A stretch of DNA of 64,000 nt. Origin: JBBTCX01 sp964494205 (lineage in GTDB: Bacteria > Planctomycetota > Phycisphaerae > UBA1845). The DNA lies in contig CAZBRD010000022.1 in assembly GCA_964494205.1 (NCBI GenBank), forward strand, positions 8,634 to 72,633. Reading direction: 5' to 3'. The notes below the pieces were generated by a model. That model saw only the letters and a list, made by a program, of their open reading frames with translations. It was not told the DNA's origin and did no database searches. Positions 35,127 to 44,263 of this stretch are shown here, piece by piece; the first letter of the stretch is position 1; every line of letters starts with the position of its first letter. Made by a program: the position numbers and the translations under genes.

Positions 35127-35422
35127 CCGAAACTTCCAAAAGTCGAAGAGTCCAAACAGCTAAACGAGGGGAAAACCCAAAGCCCAAAAACCAAAACGCC
35201 TAAAGCGTGGGGATCGTCGATTCCTAATCGCCGTATCAGCTGCATTTGCGTCTCTATCCTTAACGTTATCGCAACCTCACTTAGATTCGTTGTTGTCTGC
35301 TTCGTCCATAACTTGGAAGGCGCTCGCAGGGATGGGCTCGCGCCAAGGCGCAAAGCCGCGAAGGCAATGGTCAATAAGCCTTTACGATCCGCTGTTTCTC
35401 AAGAACTGATCTTGCTAATCTG

Positions 35423-35523
35423 ACCCTTTCAGGGTCCAACGATCGATGGCCAGATAACCGTGGGTCGGCTCTCTTTTCGAAGAGAGCCGACCCACGGCTA
35501 TTGGATTTCAGCCTTTCAGGCTA
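35423..35523. repeat. Three-hairpin element, copy 1
   Basis: Hairpin 1 is GACCCTTTCAGGGTC (35423-35437). Hairpin 2 has a perfect 18-bp stem (35459-35476 with 35481-35498) closed by a TTCG loop and followed by CTA. Hairpin 3 is AGCCTTTCAGGCT (35511-35523). The order, spacing and the GGCTA end match elements at 42.2 and 53.4 kb, although the stems differ. After it, 35524-35631 shows nothing further. Confidence 0.8.
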
Positions 35524-35631
35524 AACGAGTCAACCATAAAGCGGATTGACTACTTGCCTAATTCTACAGGGGTCGCTCCGTGCCCGTCGTGGTTTCTGTT
35601 GACTGCTGAAAACTGGGAGAATTGGAATATG

Positions 35632-36471
35632 TCACGCACCCCAGATGTATGGAACGAGGAAGTTGTATGCGCGCTTGGCGATGTTCACGGCGTCGTGGCT
35701 GTGGCGTGAGAGTTCGACGTGAACGGGGTCGTTGAATCGGTAAAAGCCAAGAGCCTCGCAGGTTTCGGTAAAGTCCATTTCACCCTCGCCAAACATCAGA
35801 TGTTCATGCACGTCGCGACGCATATCTTCGATATGGACATTCCAAAGTCGGTCTCGCCAGCGGTTGACGTGCGCTTTGAGGTCGCCGTCGTTGAGACAGA
35901 ATACGTGGCCGACGTCGAGCGTCAGACCGAACAGCGGATGGTTGATGTGATCGAATAGCTCCTCGAAATCGGCCATACGTTCGATGAACATGCCCGGTTC
36001 CGGTTCGAAGCTGAGACGCACGTTGCGGTGTTCAGCATGCCGCAACACCGGTTGCAGACTTGCACACAGTCGATCCATGACCACCTCGCGTTTCGATTTG
36101 TCATCCGGCGCACCGGACCAAAGCGAAACACTGTCGGCGTTCACGGCGTCGGCGATATCGATGGCTGCACAGAGAAATTCTATTCGGCGAGTACGGTCCG
36201 CGGCACCAGTGCTGACGAGCGTCGGCTGATGTTTTCGGCGTGGGTCGAGTATGAAGCGAGAACCGGTTTCGATCGTTACGCGGGTGTCTCTTGCAGCCAA
36301 TATGCCCTGCAGTTTCTTGATCGCGTCGGGCACGCCGCTTCGATCGGGCGGATCAAGCAGTTCGCGTTCGATCGTCACAGCCACGCTTTGATAGCCGGAT
36401 TCGAGGATGATCGCGACCGCATCAGCGAGAGAATGGTGGGCGAATCCGTTGGTGTTGTATCCGAGCGCCAT
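35632..36471 (-). CDS. TIM-barrel sugar-phosphate isomerase/epimerase-like protein
   Basis: A 279-residue AP-endonuclease-2/xylose-isomerase-like TIM barrel, cytoplasmic. Metal-binding positions are suggested by SFEPEPGMFIE (Glu), GLTLDVGHVFCLNDGD (Asp, His), WNVHIEDMRRDVHEHLMFGE (His, Asp, His) and HVELSRHSHD. From memory this subgroup, with LGYNTNGFAHH and DPRRKHQPTL, occurs in ebo-type clusters beside the phosphodiesterase seen at 6.6 kb. Here it stands 14 bases downstream of a thiolase gene on the same strand. Its substrate is not known. Confidence 0.75.
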   Translation of the reverse strand: MALGYNTNGFAHHSLADAVAIILESGYQSVAVTIERELLDPPDRSGVPDAIKKLQGILAARDTRVTIETGSRFILDPRRKHQPTLVSTGAADRTRRIEFLCAAIDIADAVNADSVSLWSGAPDDKSKREVVMDRLCASLQPVLRHAEHRNVRLSFEPEPGMFIERMADFEELFDHINHPLFGLTLDVGHVFCLNDGDLKAHVNRWRDRLWNVHIEDMRRDVHEHLMFGEGEMDFTETCEALGFYRFNDPVHVELSRHSHDAVNIAKRAYNFLVPYIWGA

Positions 36472-36485
36472 GTGTCAGCGACCTC

Positions 36486-37688
36486 TCATGGAAGTCGCTC
36501 ATAGAGCGTCGCAACCCCCTGCCCCACTCCGACGCACATTGTCGCGAGGCCGCGCCGCGCGTTTCGCCGCCGCATTTCGTGCAGCAGCGTCGTCGTGATT
36601 CGCGCGCCGCTGCAACCCAGCGGATGGCCAATGGCAATCGAGCCGCCGTTTGGGTTCACGCGAGTAAGATCAATTTCCAGATCGCGCACGCACGCGAGCA
36701 CCTGCGAAGCAAACGCCTCGTTCAGTTCCATGACATCGAGATCGCGCACCGACCAGCCGGCGCGTGATAGCGCTTTTCGCGTGGCTGGGATCGGGCCCAC
36801 GCCCATGCAGCCGGGATCGACACCCGCAGACGCCGATGGACCGACCATAGCCAGAACCTTCAGCCCAAGGTTTTTTGCGGTCTCCGCCTCCATCACCAAG
36901 ACGGCAGCAGCGCCGTCGTTGATGCCCGATGAATTGCCGGCTGTTACCGTTCCATCTTTGGCAAACGCGGGCTGCAATTTCGCCAAACCTTCGACCGTTG
37001 TATCCGGTCGCGGATGCTCGTCGCGATCGACAATGATCGGTTCGCCCTTTGCCTGCTGGATCGAAACGGGAACGATCTCATCGCGAAACTTGCCTGCGTC
37101 GAACGCAGCCCCGTACTTCTTCTGCGAGGAAACCGCGAACTCGTCCTGCTCGCGCCGCGTCAGGTTGTATTTCTTCGCGACGTTTTCGGCGGTTTCGCCC
37201 ATCGAAAACGGATGATACTTCGCAGCCAATTTCGGATTCGTGAATCGCCAACCGATCGTGGTATCGAAAACTTCCGCCGATCGACTAAACGCGGCATACG
37301 CCTTGGCCATCACGAAAGGGGCACGCGACATGCTCTCCGCACCGCCTGCGATGAACACATCGCCGTGATTGGCTTCGATCAGCCGCGCCGCGATGTTGAT
37401 AGCCTCAAGACTTGATGCACAAAGCCGGTTGATTGTCACGCCGGGGACGCTTTCAGGAAGCCCAGCCAACAGTACAGCCATGCGCGCGACGTTACGGTTG
37501 TCTTCACCGGCTTGGTTGGCTGCACCGAAATACACGTCGTCGATCAGTGCGGGATCGATCTTGGTGCGCTCGACGAGCGCCTTGATGACGGTCGCAGCCA
37601 AGTCGTCGGGGCGAACAGCGCTGAGCGCGCCGCCGAATCTTCCGATGGGGGTTCGTAATGCTTCAACGATTACAGCGCGTCGTGTCAT
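36486..37688 (-). CDS. Acetyl-CoA acetyltransferase / 3-ketoacyl-CoA thiolase
   Basis: A 400-residue thiolase that cleaves or forms 3-ketoacyl-CoA. The nucleophile is C90 (RLCASSLEAIN), with H355 in GHPLGCSGAR and C385 in CVGVGQG completing the active site. Length and motifs match the cytosolic tetrameric type (PcaF/AtoB-like). The start ATG has GGA nearby. It is next to a 3-hydroxyacyl-CoA dehydrogenase, which provides its substrate in beta-oxidation or aromatic/branched-chain degradation. Confidence 0.93.
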   Translation of the reverse strand: MTRRAVIVEALRTPIGRFGGALSAVRPDDLAATVIKALVERTKIDPALIDDVYFGAANQAGEDNRNVARMAVLLAGLPESVPGVTINRLCASSLEAINIAARLIEANHGDVFIAGGAESMSRAPFVMAKAYAAFSRSAEVFDTTIGWRFTNPKLAAKYHPFSMGETAENVAKKYNLTRREQDEFAVSSQKKYGAAFDAGKFRDEIVPVSIQQAKGEPIIVDRDEHPRPDTTVEGLAKLQPAFAKDGTVTAGNSSGINDGAAAVLVMEAETAKNLGLKVLAMVGPSASAGVDPGCMGVGPIPATRKALSRAGWSVRDLDVMELNEAFASQVLACVRDLEIDLTRVNPNGGSIAIGHPLGCSGARITTTLLHEMRRRNARRGLATMCVGVGQGVATLYERLP

Positions 37689-37707
37689 TTAGAGTTCCGT
37701 TAGACGT

Positions 37708-38934
37708 TCATGTCGCGTCTGCGAAAAGTTTCGCTGGTTCGTATCGCCCATCGCCGGTTTGATCGTTCAGCGCTTTGAGCACTCCGCGTACGTTTCGAAA
37801 ACCAATTTCATCCGCCCACGCCAGCGGCCCCTTGGGATAATTCGTGCCCTTGACCATCGCGAGGTCGATGTCGTCGCTGGTGGCTACGCCATCGACGTAC
37901 GCGAGACCGGCTTCGTTGATGATCGCTGATAGTATTCTTGCGACGACGTAATGCTCCGTCGACCCAGCGTCTGGGATCCCGGCCTTTTCGCAAAAGACGC
38001 GAGCGGCGTCGGCGAGGCTGGGTGACAATCGAAAACTTCGACGATCGACGGAAACGGCGGGGAGCGTCGTGCCATCCTGATACGCATAAAACCCACGATT
38101 CGTTTTTCGTCCGAAGCGATTCTCAGAGACTAGTTTTCGCTGTATGTCGTGCGGGGTGAGACGTGCCGGTTTGTCCATCTGCTCCCAGACGGACGTGCTG
38201 ACCGCGAGGTTCACGTCGAGGCCGACGAGGTCCATCAGTTCGAACGGACCCATTTTGAAACCCGCGTGCTTTCGCATGATGCCGTCGATCTCGTCGATCC
38301 CAGCTACGCCTTCGCCGAGCAGGCGCAAGGCCTCAAGGTAATAGCCTCGCGCGACGCGGTTTACGATGAACCCGGGCGTGTCTTTCGCGCGAACCGCAAC
38401 TTTGCCCCACGCGGCCACGGTCGCTCGGCCAAACTCCACGGCGGCGGGATTGCTGCGTTGACCGGCGACGACTTCGACCAAAGGCATCAGCGGAGCGGGG
38501 TTGAAAAAGTGCAAACCGATGACGCGCGACGGATCGCGGACAGCCTCGGCGATTCTGTCGATGGAAAGCGATGAGGTGTTGGACGCGAAGATAGCTGTGG
38601 TGTCCAATGATTGCTCAAGCTCGCGGAACACCTTGTGCTTGACGTCGATACTCTCAACGACGGCCTCGATGGCGAGCGATACGCCATGCAGCTCCTTGAT
38701 CGCGTTCATCGGATGGATGCGATCAACGATTCCTGCGGCAATGGACGCTTCGATTTTTCCCTTCTCGACACTGCGCTGAAGGTTGCTGCGAATGTTCTGA
38801 ACCGCGCGATCGAGAACGGTCGCGTTCAACTCGATCAAACGAACATCGCAGCCTGCAGTGGCTGCAACCTGCGCAATGCCCGCGCCCATGGTTCCCGCGC
38901 CGATGACTGCGACCGATGTTGCGACGTTTGTCAT
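37708..38934 (-). CDS. 3-hydroxyacyl-CoA dehydrogenase
   Basis: A 408-residue NAD-dependent enzyme oxidising 3-hydroxyacyl-CoA. The ATG at 38934 starts the Rossmann domain almost at once (VAVIGAGTMGAGIAQVA), whereas the longer frame to 39057 overlaps the next gene and is spurious. The catalytic region is VIGLHFFNPAPLMPLVEVV, followed by the first C-terminal domain with FIVNRVARGY and a second, less complete copy (RILSAIINEAGLAYVDGVA), the arrangement of PaaH-like proteins with a duplicated C-terminal domain. It lies 19 bases upstream of the thiolase gene. Confidence 0.92.
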   Translation of the reverse strand: MTNVATSVAVIGAGTMGAGIAQVAATAGCDVRLIELNATVLDRAVQNIRSNLQRSVEKGKIEASIAAGIVDRIHPMNAIKELHGVSLAIEAVVESIDVKHKVFRELEQSLDTTAIFASNTSSLSIDRIAEAVRDPSRVIGLHFFNPAPLMPLVEVVAGQRSNPAAVEFGRATVAAWGKVAVRAKDTPGFIVNRVARGYYLEALRLLGEGVAGIDEIDGIMRKHAGFKMGPFELMDLVGLDVNLAVSTSVWEQMDKPARLTPHDIQRKLVSENRFGRKTNRGFYAYQDGTTLPAVSVDRRSFRLSPSLADAARVFCEKAGIPDAGSTEHYVVARILSAIINEAGLAYVDGVATSDDIDLAMVKGTNYPKGPLAWADEIGFRNVRGVLKALNDQTGDGRYEPAKLFADAT

Positions 38935-38968
38935 ATACACAGACAGGTTAGAAACCGGCCCCACAGCC

Positions 38969-39379
38969 TCATGAGTGCGCGAAAACTTCTGTGGCTGCAT
39001 CCTCGCCGCCGACCGGGCCAGCTCGAAATAGAAGCACAAACGTATAGCCGACGACAAACGTGCTGATCAACAACGCCATGGCGGCTAAGCGTCGACCGCT
39101 GGCGTCACTTTTTCGCCCGACGTGTTCGCAGATCATGATGACGAGCAGCACGGTGGCGAACTTGAACACGATCGCCCATTGGAAACCGAGGTGGGAAATC
39201 ACCGCCGCAGCGACAGGATTCACCTCGCCGCCGTCCCAGATGTACAACACGAGCAGCGTGAGGATCACATCCAGCGCCGAAGCGAGCAGCAGCCAAGTGT
39301 AGAGGTTCGGATACCGCATCGGCGGCAGCGACCACTTTCCCAAACCTGGCTCACCCGGCGATTCGGTCACAACGCTCAT
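38969..39379 (-). CDS. DUF5658-like membrane protein
   Basis: A 136-residue protein from the ATG at 39379, which overlaps the malate dehydrogenase stop as ATGA; the long frame upstream of it is a shadow of that gene. Three hydrophobic segments are visible (about 28-47, 68-85 and 98-120). The motif LLLASALDVILTL with NPVAA resembles, from memory, the DUF5658 family common in planctomycetes. Function unknown. It sits between malate dehydrogenase and the hydroxyacyl-CoA dehydrogenase on the same strand. Confidence 0.65.
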   Translation of the reverse strand: MSVVTESPGEPGLGKWSLPPMRYPNLYTWLLLASALDVILTLLVLYIWDGGEVNPVAAAVISHLGFQWAIVFKFATVLLVIMICEHVGRKSDASGRRLAAMALLISTFVVGYTFVLLFRAGPVGGEDAATEVFAHS

Positions 39380-40320
39380 CCCTTCAGGAATCCATCGGCG
39401 ACAACGACCAGCTCTTTCACGTGCTGCACGCTGGTGTTGAGCAGGCCACGCTCTTTGTCGTCGAGTTGCACTTCGATGATCTTCTCGACACCGCCTGCAC
39501 CAAGCACGCACGGTACGCCGACGAAGTAACCACCGATGCCGTACTCTTTCGTGCAATAGGCTGCGCAGGGGAGAATGCGTTTCTTGTCTTTTACGATCGC
39601 CTCGACCATCTGAATCGTGCCCGACGCCGGCGCGTAATACGCACTCGTGCCCATGAGCTTTACCAGTTCGCCGCCACCCATTTTTGCGCGCTCGATGATC
39701 GCGTTGAGGCGTTCCATCGGGATGAACTGCGTCACGGGGATACCGGACACAGCCGTATAGCGTGGCAGCGGAACCATGTCGTCGCCGTGACCGCCCATCA
39801 GCAGCGCGGCGATGTCCTCGACGCTGCAGCCGATTTCCATCGCGATGAACGTGCAATAACGTGCCACGTCGAGGCACCCGGCTTGGCCGACGACGCGATT
39901 GGTCGGGAAGCCCGTTTTCTTCCACGCGGTGTAGACCATCGCGTCGAGCGGGTTCGACACCACGATGACGACGGACTTCGGCGCAACCTTGGCGATCTGC
40001 TCTGAAACCGAGCCGACGATCTTGACGTTTGTCTGCACGAGGTCGTCGCGACTCATACCCGGCTTGCGCGGAATACCGGCGGTGATGACAACCACGTCGC
40101 TGTCAGCCGCGTCTTTGTAGTCGGCTGTGCCGACGATTCGGCTGTCGAACTTTTCGATCGGTCCGCACTGGGCGAGGTCGAGCGCCTTGCCGGCGGTCTT
40201 GTCCGCAAAATCAGGAATATCGATCAATACGATGTCGCCCAGTTCCTTGGCGGCTGCCCAGATGGCGCAGCTCGCGCCGACATTTCCCGCCCCGACAATA
40301 GTGATTTTCGCCCGTTTCAT
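39376..40320 (-). CDS. mdh: Malate dehydrogenase
   Basis: A 314-residue NAD-dependent malate dehydrogenase of the LDH-like type. The nucleotide motif GAGNVG is at 10-15. The substrate loop RKPGMSRDDL (85-94) carries the arginine that selects malate over lactate. The catalytic pair is D151 with R154 and H178 (MGGHGDDMVP). The ATG at 40320 follows GGAG at a suitable distance; the longer frame to 40392 is not supported. It converts malate to oxaloacetate in the TCA cycle and lies upstream of the membrane protein and fatty-acid genes. Confidence 0.95.
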   Translation of the reverse strand: MKRAKITIVGAGNVGASCAIWAAAKELGDIVLIDIPDFADKTAGKALDLAQCGPIEKFDSRIVGTADYKDAADSDVVVITAGIPRKPGMSRDDLVQTNVKIVGSVSEQIAKVAPKSVVIVVSNPLDAMVYTAWKKTGFPTNRVVGQAGCLDVARYCTFIAMEIGCSVEDIAALLMGGHGDDMVPLPRYTAVSGIPVTQFIPMERLNAIIERAKMGGGELVKLMGTSAYYAPASGTIQMVEAIVKDKKRILPCAAYCTKEYGIGGYFVGVPCVLGAGGVEKIIEVQLDDKERGLLNTSVQHVKELVVVADGFLKG

Positions 40321-40473
40321 TCCTGACTCCACGTAATTGTAGACGCCCAAACCGATGCATTCGTTGCACTTTCCCTGATCGTACAGGTTCAAAATGCACC
40401 CGCCAAGCCTCCGCTTGCGGAGCCAAGTTTGCCGCTTGCCGGAGGGACCGCCCTCGACCTACACTCTTGCCCG

Positions 40474-41205
40474 ATGATGCTCCACATTGATCAATTGCAC
40501 GTGTCTTATGGCGCGATCACTGCCCTGCGCGGGGTGAGCATCAGGGTGGAGCGCGGGCAGATCGTGACGCTGATCGGGGCGAACGGGGCAGGTAAAACGA
40601 CGCTGATGCGGGCGGTGAGCGGGCTACTTCGTTCACGAAGCGGGGCCATTCGCTATGCGGATGGGAATGAAACCGCGGGCGGAGTCACTGAACTGAATCG
40701 ACTGCCCACGCATGAGATTGTGCGGCGTGGCGTGATCCTGGTGCCGGAAGGTCGGGGAATCTTTGCCGGGCTTACCGTACGCGAGAATCTGAACCTCGGC
40801 GCGTTTTTGCGACGCGACATGGAGCAGATCGAGAAAGATCGCGAGCATGTCATTACGCTTTTTCCGCGATTGCGCGAGCGGATCGATCAGTCAGCCGGCA
40901 CACTCTCCGGCGGCGAGCAGCAGATGCTGGCGATCGCTCGTGGGCTGATGGCGAAACCGAAGCTACTGTTGCTGGATGAGCCGTCGCTGGGTTTGGCTCC
41001 GCGGCTCGTGCAGCAGATTTTCGAGACGATCGTGCAGATCAATCGCGATGGGATGACCATTTTGCTTGTCGAGCAGAACGCGCACATGGCCCTTAACGTC
41101 GCGCACTACGCTTACTGCCTCGAGACGGGTTCGATTTCGCTGGAGGGACCGGCCAAGGAGATTGCGGAAAAGGACGAAGTGAAGCAGGCTTATTTGGGCG
41201 GATAG
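40474..41205 (+). CDS. livF: Branched-chain amino-acid ABC transporter ATPase (LivF-like)
   Basis: A 243-residue ATPase. Walker A is GANGAGKTT, the signature LSGGEQQMLAIARGL, Walker B LLLLDEPSLGLAP, and the switch His aligns with VEQNAHMAL. The insert between Walker A and signature, VPEGRGIFAGLTVRENLNLG, is typical of LivF. Start at the ATG at 40474 or three bases later. The partner genes livM-livG, livH and livK are on the other strand about 1.2 kb away, with TerC in between, so the transporter is not a single operon here. Confidence 0.9.
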   Translation: MMLHIDQLHVSYGAITALRGVSIRVERGQIVTLIGANGAGKTTLMRAVSGLLRSRSGAIRYADGNETAGGVTELNRLPTHEIVRRGVILVPEGRGIFAGLTVRENLNLGAFLRRDMEQIEKDREHVITLFPRLRERIDQSAGTLSGGEQQMLAIARGLMAKPKLLLLDEPSLGLAPRLVQQIFETIVQINRDGMTILLVEQNAHMALNVAHYAYCLETGSISLEGPAKEIAEKDEVKQAYLGG

Positions 41206-41331
41206 TATCCTTACGAAATCACCAGTACCGTTTGAATCAAGAATCTAACACGCCGGCGAGCGAATCTGCAGCCGGATATTTGGGAACAACGCAAGGCCAA
41301 CTGACTTGGCTCAATCACGGAGGATAAGAAC

Positions 41332-42078
41332 TTGTTTGGATGGTTAACCGATCCTCAGGCTTGGATTGCATTAGGCACGCTGACGGCGCTGGAGATTGTG
41401 CTGGGCATCGACAACGTGGTGTTCATTTCAATTCTGTCCGGGAAGCTCCCAGCGGATCAACAGGAAAAGGCGCGTCGCATTGGGCTTTTGCTGGCGATGG
41501 TGATGCGCATTGCCCTGCTTCTGTCTATTACCTGGATCATGGGCCTGACCAAGCCGCTCTTTGGGTTGTTTGGCCATGACTTTTCCGGGCGTGATCTCAT
41601 CCTGATTGTTGGCGGGTTGTTTTTGCTGGCTAAGAGCACGCACGAACTTCACCAAAAGCTGGAAGGCGACCAGGGGCACGCGTCCGCGAAAGTGCGACCG
41701 TCGCTGCGCAGTGTGCTGATTCAGATTATTCTTCTTGATGTTGTTTTCTCGCTCGATTCGGTCATCACCGCCGTTGGAATGGCTAAGGACATCATGGTGA
41801 TGATCATCGCGGTCATCATCGCGGTCGGGTTCATGATGGTGTTCGCCGGACCAATCGGGCGGTTCGTGGAGCAACACCCGACCGTGAAAGTGCTGGCGTT
41901 GAGCTTCCTTCTGCTGATTGGAGTGACCTTGATCGCCGACGGAATGGGCAGACACATACCGAAGGGATACATCTACTTCGCGATGGCCTTCTCGGTGTTC
42001 GTTGAGTTCATCAACCTGCGATTGCGCAAGGCGCACACGGCGCCGGTGAAGTTGCATGAAGCGTATGTGGAGAAATAA
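41332..42078 (+). CDS. TerC-family integral membrane protein
   Basis: A 248-residue membrane protein with about seven hydrophobic segments. The TerC motifs are present: ALEIVLGIDNVVFISILSGK in the first third and LLDVVFSLDSVITAVGM in the second, each with an acidic pair inside the membrane. Members export manganese or load it onto exported proteins, and older work links them to tellurite resistance. The start is TTG with GGAGG seven bases upstream. No manganese riboswitch of the yybP-ykoY type is visible in the 126-base gap before it. Confidence 0.9.
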   Translation: MFGWLTDPQAWIALGTLTALEIVLGIDNVVFISILSGKLPADQQEKARRIGLLLAMVMRIALLLSITWIMGLTKPLFGLFGHDFSGRDLILIVGGLFLLAKSTHELHQKLEGDQGHASAKVRPSLRSVLIQIILLDVVFSLDSVITAVGMAKDIMVMIIAVIIAVGFMMVFAGPIGRFVEQHPTVKVLALSFLLLIGVTLIADGMGRHIPKGYIYFAMAFSVFVEFINLRLRKAHTAPVKLHEAYVEK

Positions 42079-42184
42079 ATTACCTGGTAATTGTTGGGGG
42101 GCCGGAGAGGAATCGGCGACTAATTCCAAGAAGTGATTAATACGCACACTATCAATCAACGGCGCTTTTGGTAATCGATCAGTC

Positions 42185-42268
42185 GTGCCTACGGCACTTC
42201 GGCTCGAAGATCAACACACTACCCAGCCTTGAAAGGCTGGGCTATTCTCGCGCTGTCACTACGTGACA
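42185..42268. repeat. Three-hairpin element, copy 2
   Basis: Hairpin 1 is GTGCCTACGGCAC (42185-42197). Hairpin 2 is CCCAGCCTTGAAAGGCTGGG (42222-42241), directly followed by CTA. Hairpin 3 is TGTCACTACGTGACA (42254-42268). The architecture is that of the elements at 35.4 and 53.4 kb. It lies in the gap between convergent TerC and LivM-LivG genes. Confidence 0.7.
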
Positions 42269-42372
42269 AGACTTCGCAACCCGCCAGCAAATGCCGAATT
42301 CGTAAGAGGATGCAGCAATACGAATGGCGCTGAAGTCCAAGTAATGATTTACTTGACCTTCTGTATCTGTAT

Positions 42373-44259
42373 TCAGTGCACGGATTCCGGCTTCATTGTT
42401 TCGCCGAGATACGCCTCTATCACCTTCGGGTGGTTTCGTATGACTTCAGGTACGCCCTCGGCAATGGTCTCGCCGTGATCAAGCACGACGATTCGCTCAC
42501 AAACTCCCATCACGACTTTCATGTCATGCTCGATCAGCAGGACAGTTAATTTGAATTCGTCGCGAATGCGGCGGATCAGATTCATCAGCTCGCGTTTCTC
42601 AGCCGGGTTCATGCCCGCCGCCGGTTCATCAAGGCAAAGCACCATCGGCTTGGTAGCCAGCGCTCGCGCAATCTCAAGACGACGCTGATCGCCGTACGGC
42701 AAACTACCGGCCGGTTCCTCAGCCACGGCCGACAAATCGAAGAGATCGAGCAGCTTGTCCGCTGTTTGATTGGTGCGAGCTTCCTCGCGATAAAAGCCCG
42801 GCGTTCGCAGAATGCCTGCAAGTAAGCCTTTTTTCAGATGCGCCTGCAAAGCCACACGCACATTGTCATGGACGCTCAAATCGCGAAAGAGGCGAATGTT
42901 CTGGAAAGTTCGCGCGATGCCGAGGTTGTTCGTAGCCGCACAATCGCGACCTACCAGCGAACGATCGCCGAGGCGAATTCCGCCAGATGTTGGCCGATAG
43001 ATGCCCGTGATCATGTTGAAGCAGGTCGTCTTCCCAGCGCCGTTCGGGCCAATCAACCCAACGATCTCGCCTGGTTTCAGGCAGAGATTGAAGTCTTTGA
43101 CGGCGGTGAGGCCGCCAAAGCGAATCGTCAGGTTGGAGCACGTCAGTGGTTGCGAGTCTGCACAAGTGAGCGAAGCTGCCGCGGTGTTCTTGCCGGAATC
43201 GGAAACCAACTTGCTCGTCGCCCGTCGACCCCGAATGATCGTCCACAAGTCACGCAACTCGAATCGTCCCATCAAACCTTGAGGCCGTAGCAACATGATC
43301 AGCACGAGTGAGACCGCATAGATGACGACACGATATTGCTGCTGTTCTCCCGGGAGCCCGCGCAGCCACTCGGATAGCCAGGTGAAACCGATGGCCGCAA
43401 GCACACAACCCGTGAGGCTACCCGACCCACCAAGCACTACGGGCACGATCATCTCGATCGAACGATCGAAGCGGTAACTCGCGGGATTCACCGTGGAGAT
43501 TCGGTGGGCCTCCAAAGTCCCCGCTGCGCCGGCGAGCAAGGCACTCACCATGAACGCGACCATCTTGAAGCGCGTTGTTCGGATGCCCACGGCGCCGGCT
43601 GCAATCTCATCTTCACGAATCGCGGGCAGCGATCGCCCGCTTGTCGAACTCACCAGGTTGCGCACGACCAGAATGGCCAGCAGCGCCAGCGCCCATGAGG
43701 TGCCAAAATTGATGGACTTCTGCATGAAGTTCATGCTGGAATCCAGATAATAGGCCGTGTCGAAGTAGTTTCTTTGCAGATAGACGAGCAATAGATTGTA
43801 AGTGATCTCGCCAAACCCAAGTGTCGCGATGGCCAGGTAATCCCCGCGCAAACGCAACGATGGTAATCCAACCAAGAATGACGCCGCACTGGCTGCAATG
43901 ACACCGCTTAGAACGACGAGCGCCAACAATCCATAGCGCAACGCCGCAGCCGAGGTGGAATCGCCGCCGAGGTAATCGACATCGACAGTGGAGACCAGTC
44001 GAGAAATGACATAAGTTGTGAACAACGCGGAAGAGAACGCGCCCACCGACATGAAGCCTGCATGGCCCAGTGAGAACTGCCCCGCAAAACCAATGATCAA
44101 ACTCAGACTGACCGCGAGCGTAACGTTAAGTCCGATCTGGTAGAGCGTTCCCTGTCGATAGTCGTCTACGCCGAAACGATTGGCGAGGAATTGTGCAAGC
44201 AGTGGAACGCCAATCGCCCCGAGCAGAAAGAGAAAGTTGCGTGCCTGTTTACCAATCAA
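42373..44259 (-). CDS. Fused LivM permease / LivG ATPase
   Basis: A 628-residue fusion of two normally separate subunits of the branched-chain amino-acid ABC transporter. Residues 1-335 are a LivM-type permease with about nine membrane segments and the motif GRSLPAIREDEIAAGAVGI. A linker of about 35 residues joins a LivG-type ATPase (371-628) with Walker A GPNGAGKT (404-411), signature-like LPYGDQRRLEIARAL, Walker B LCLDEPAAGMNP and the switch IEHDMKVV. The TTG start lies five bases after the livH stop, with GAGAAGG upstream, so it is cotranslated with livH. Confidence 0.9.
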   Translation of the reverse strand: MIGKQARNFLFLLGAIGVPLLAQFLANRFGVDDYRQGTLYQIGLNVTLAVSLSLIIGFAGQFSLGHAGFMSVGAFSSALFTTYVISRLVSTVDVDYLGGDSTSAAALRYGLLALVVLSGVIAASAASFLVGLPSLRLRGDYLAIATLGFGEITYNLLLVYLQRNYFDTAYYLDSSMNFMQKSINFGTSWALALLAILVVRNLVSSTSGRSLPAIREDEIAAGAVGIRTTRFKMVAFMVSALLAGAAGTLEAHRISTVNPASYRFDRSIEMIVPVVLGGSGSLTGCVLAAIGFTWLSEWLRGLPGEQQQYRVVIYAVSLVLIMLLRPQGLMGRFELRDLWTIIRGRRATSKLVSDSGKNTAAASLTCADSQPLTCSNLTIRFGGLTAVKDFNLCLKPGEIVGLIGPNGAGKTTCFNMITGIYRPTSGGIRLGDRSLVGRDCAATNNLGIARTFQNIRLFRDLSVHDNVRVALQAHLKKGLLAGILRTPGFYREEARTNQTADKLLDLFDLSAVAEEPAGSLPYGDQRRLEIARALATKPMVLCLDEPAAGMNPAEKRELMNLIRRIRDEFKLTVLLIEHDMKVVMGVCERIVVLDHGETIAEGVPEVIRNHPKVIEAYLGETMKPESVH

Positions 44260-44263
44260 TGGC

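Noticed and set aside
35106..35423. A 105-codon open frame in the repeat-rich gap
   Set aside because: It starts inside repeat A and ends at hairpin 1 of the three-hairpin element, has no binding site and an unusual lysine/proline-rich composition at its start.
39380..39925. Upstream extension of the DUF5658-like gene into malate dehydrogenase
   Set aside because: The extension is rich in Arg, Gly and His, overlaps the mdh coding sequence in another frame, and the ATG at 39379 with ATGA overlap explains the start.
36486..40320. A complete beta-oxidation operon
   Set aside because: Thiolase and 3-hydroxyacyl-CoA dehydrogenase are present, but acyl-CoA dehydrogenase, enoyl-CoA hydratase and acyl-CoA ligase are not in the window.
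41206..41331. Manganese riboswitch (yybP-ykoY) before terC
   Set aside because: The conserved loops of that class are not present in the 126-base gap.
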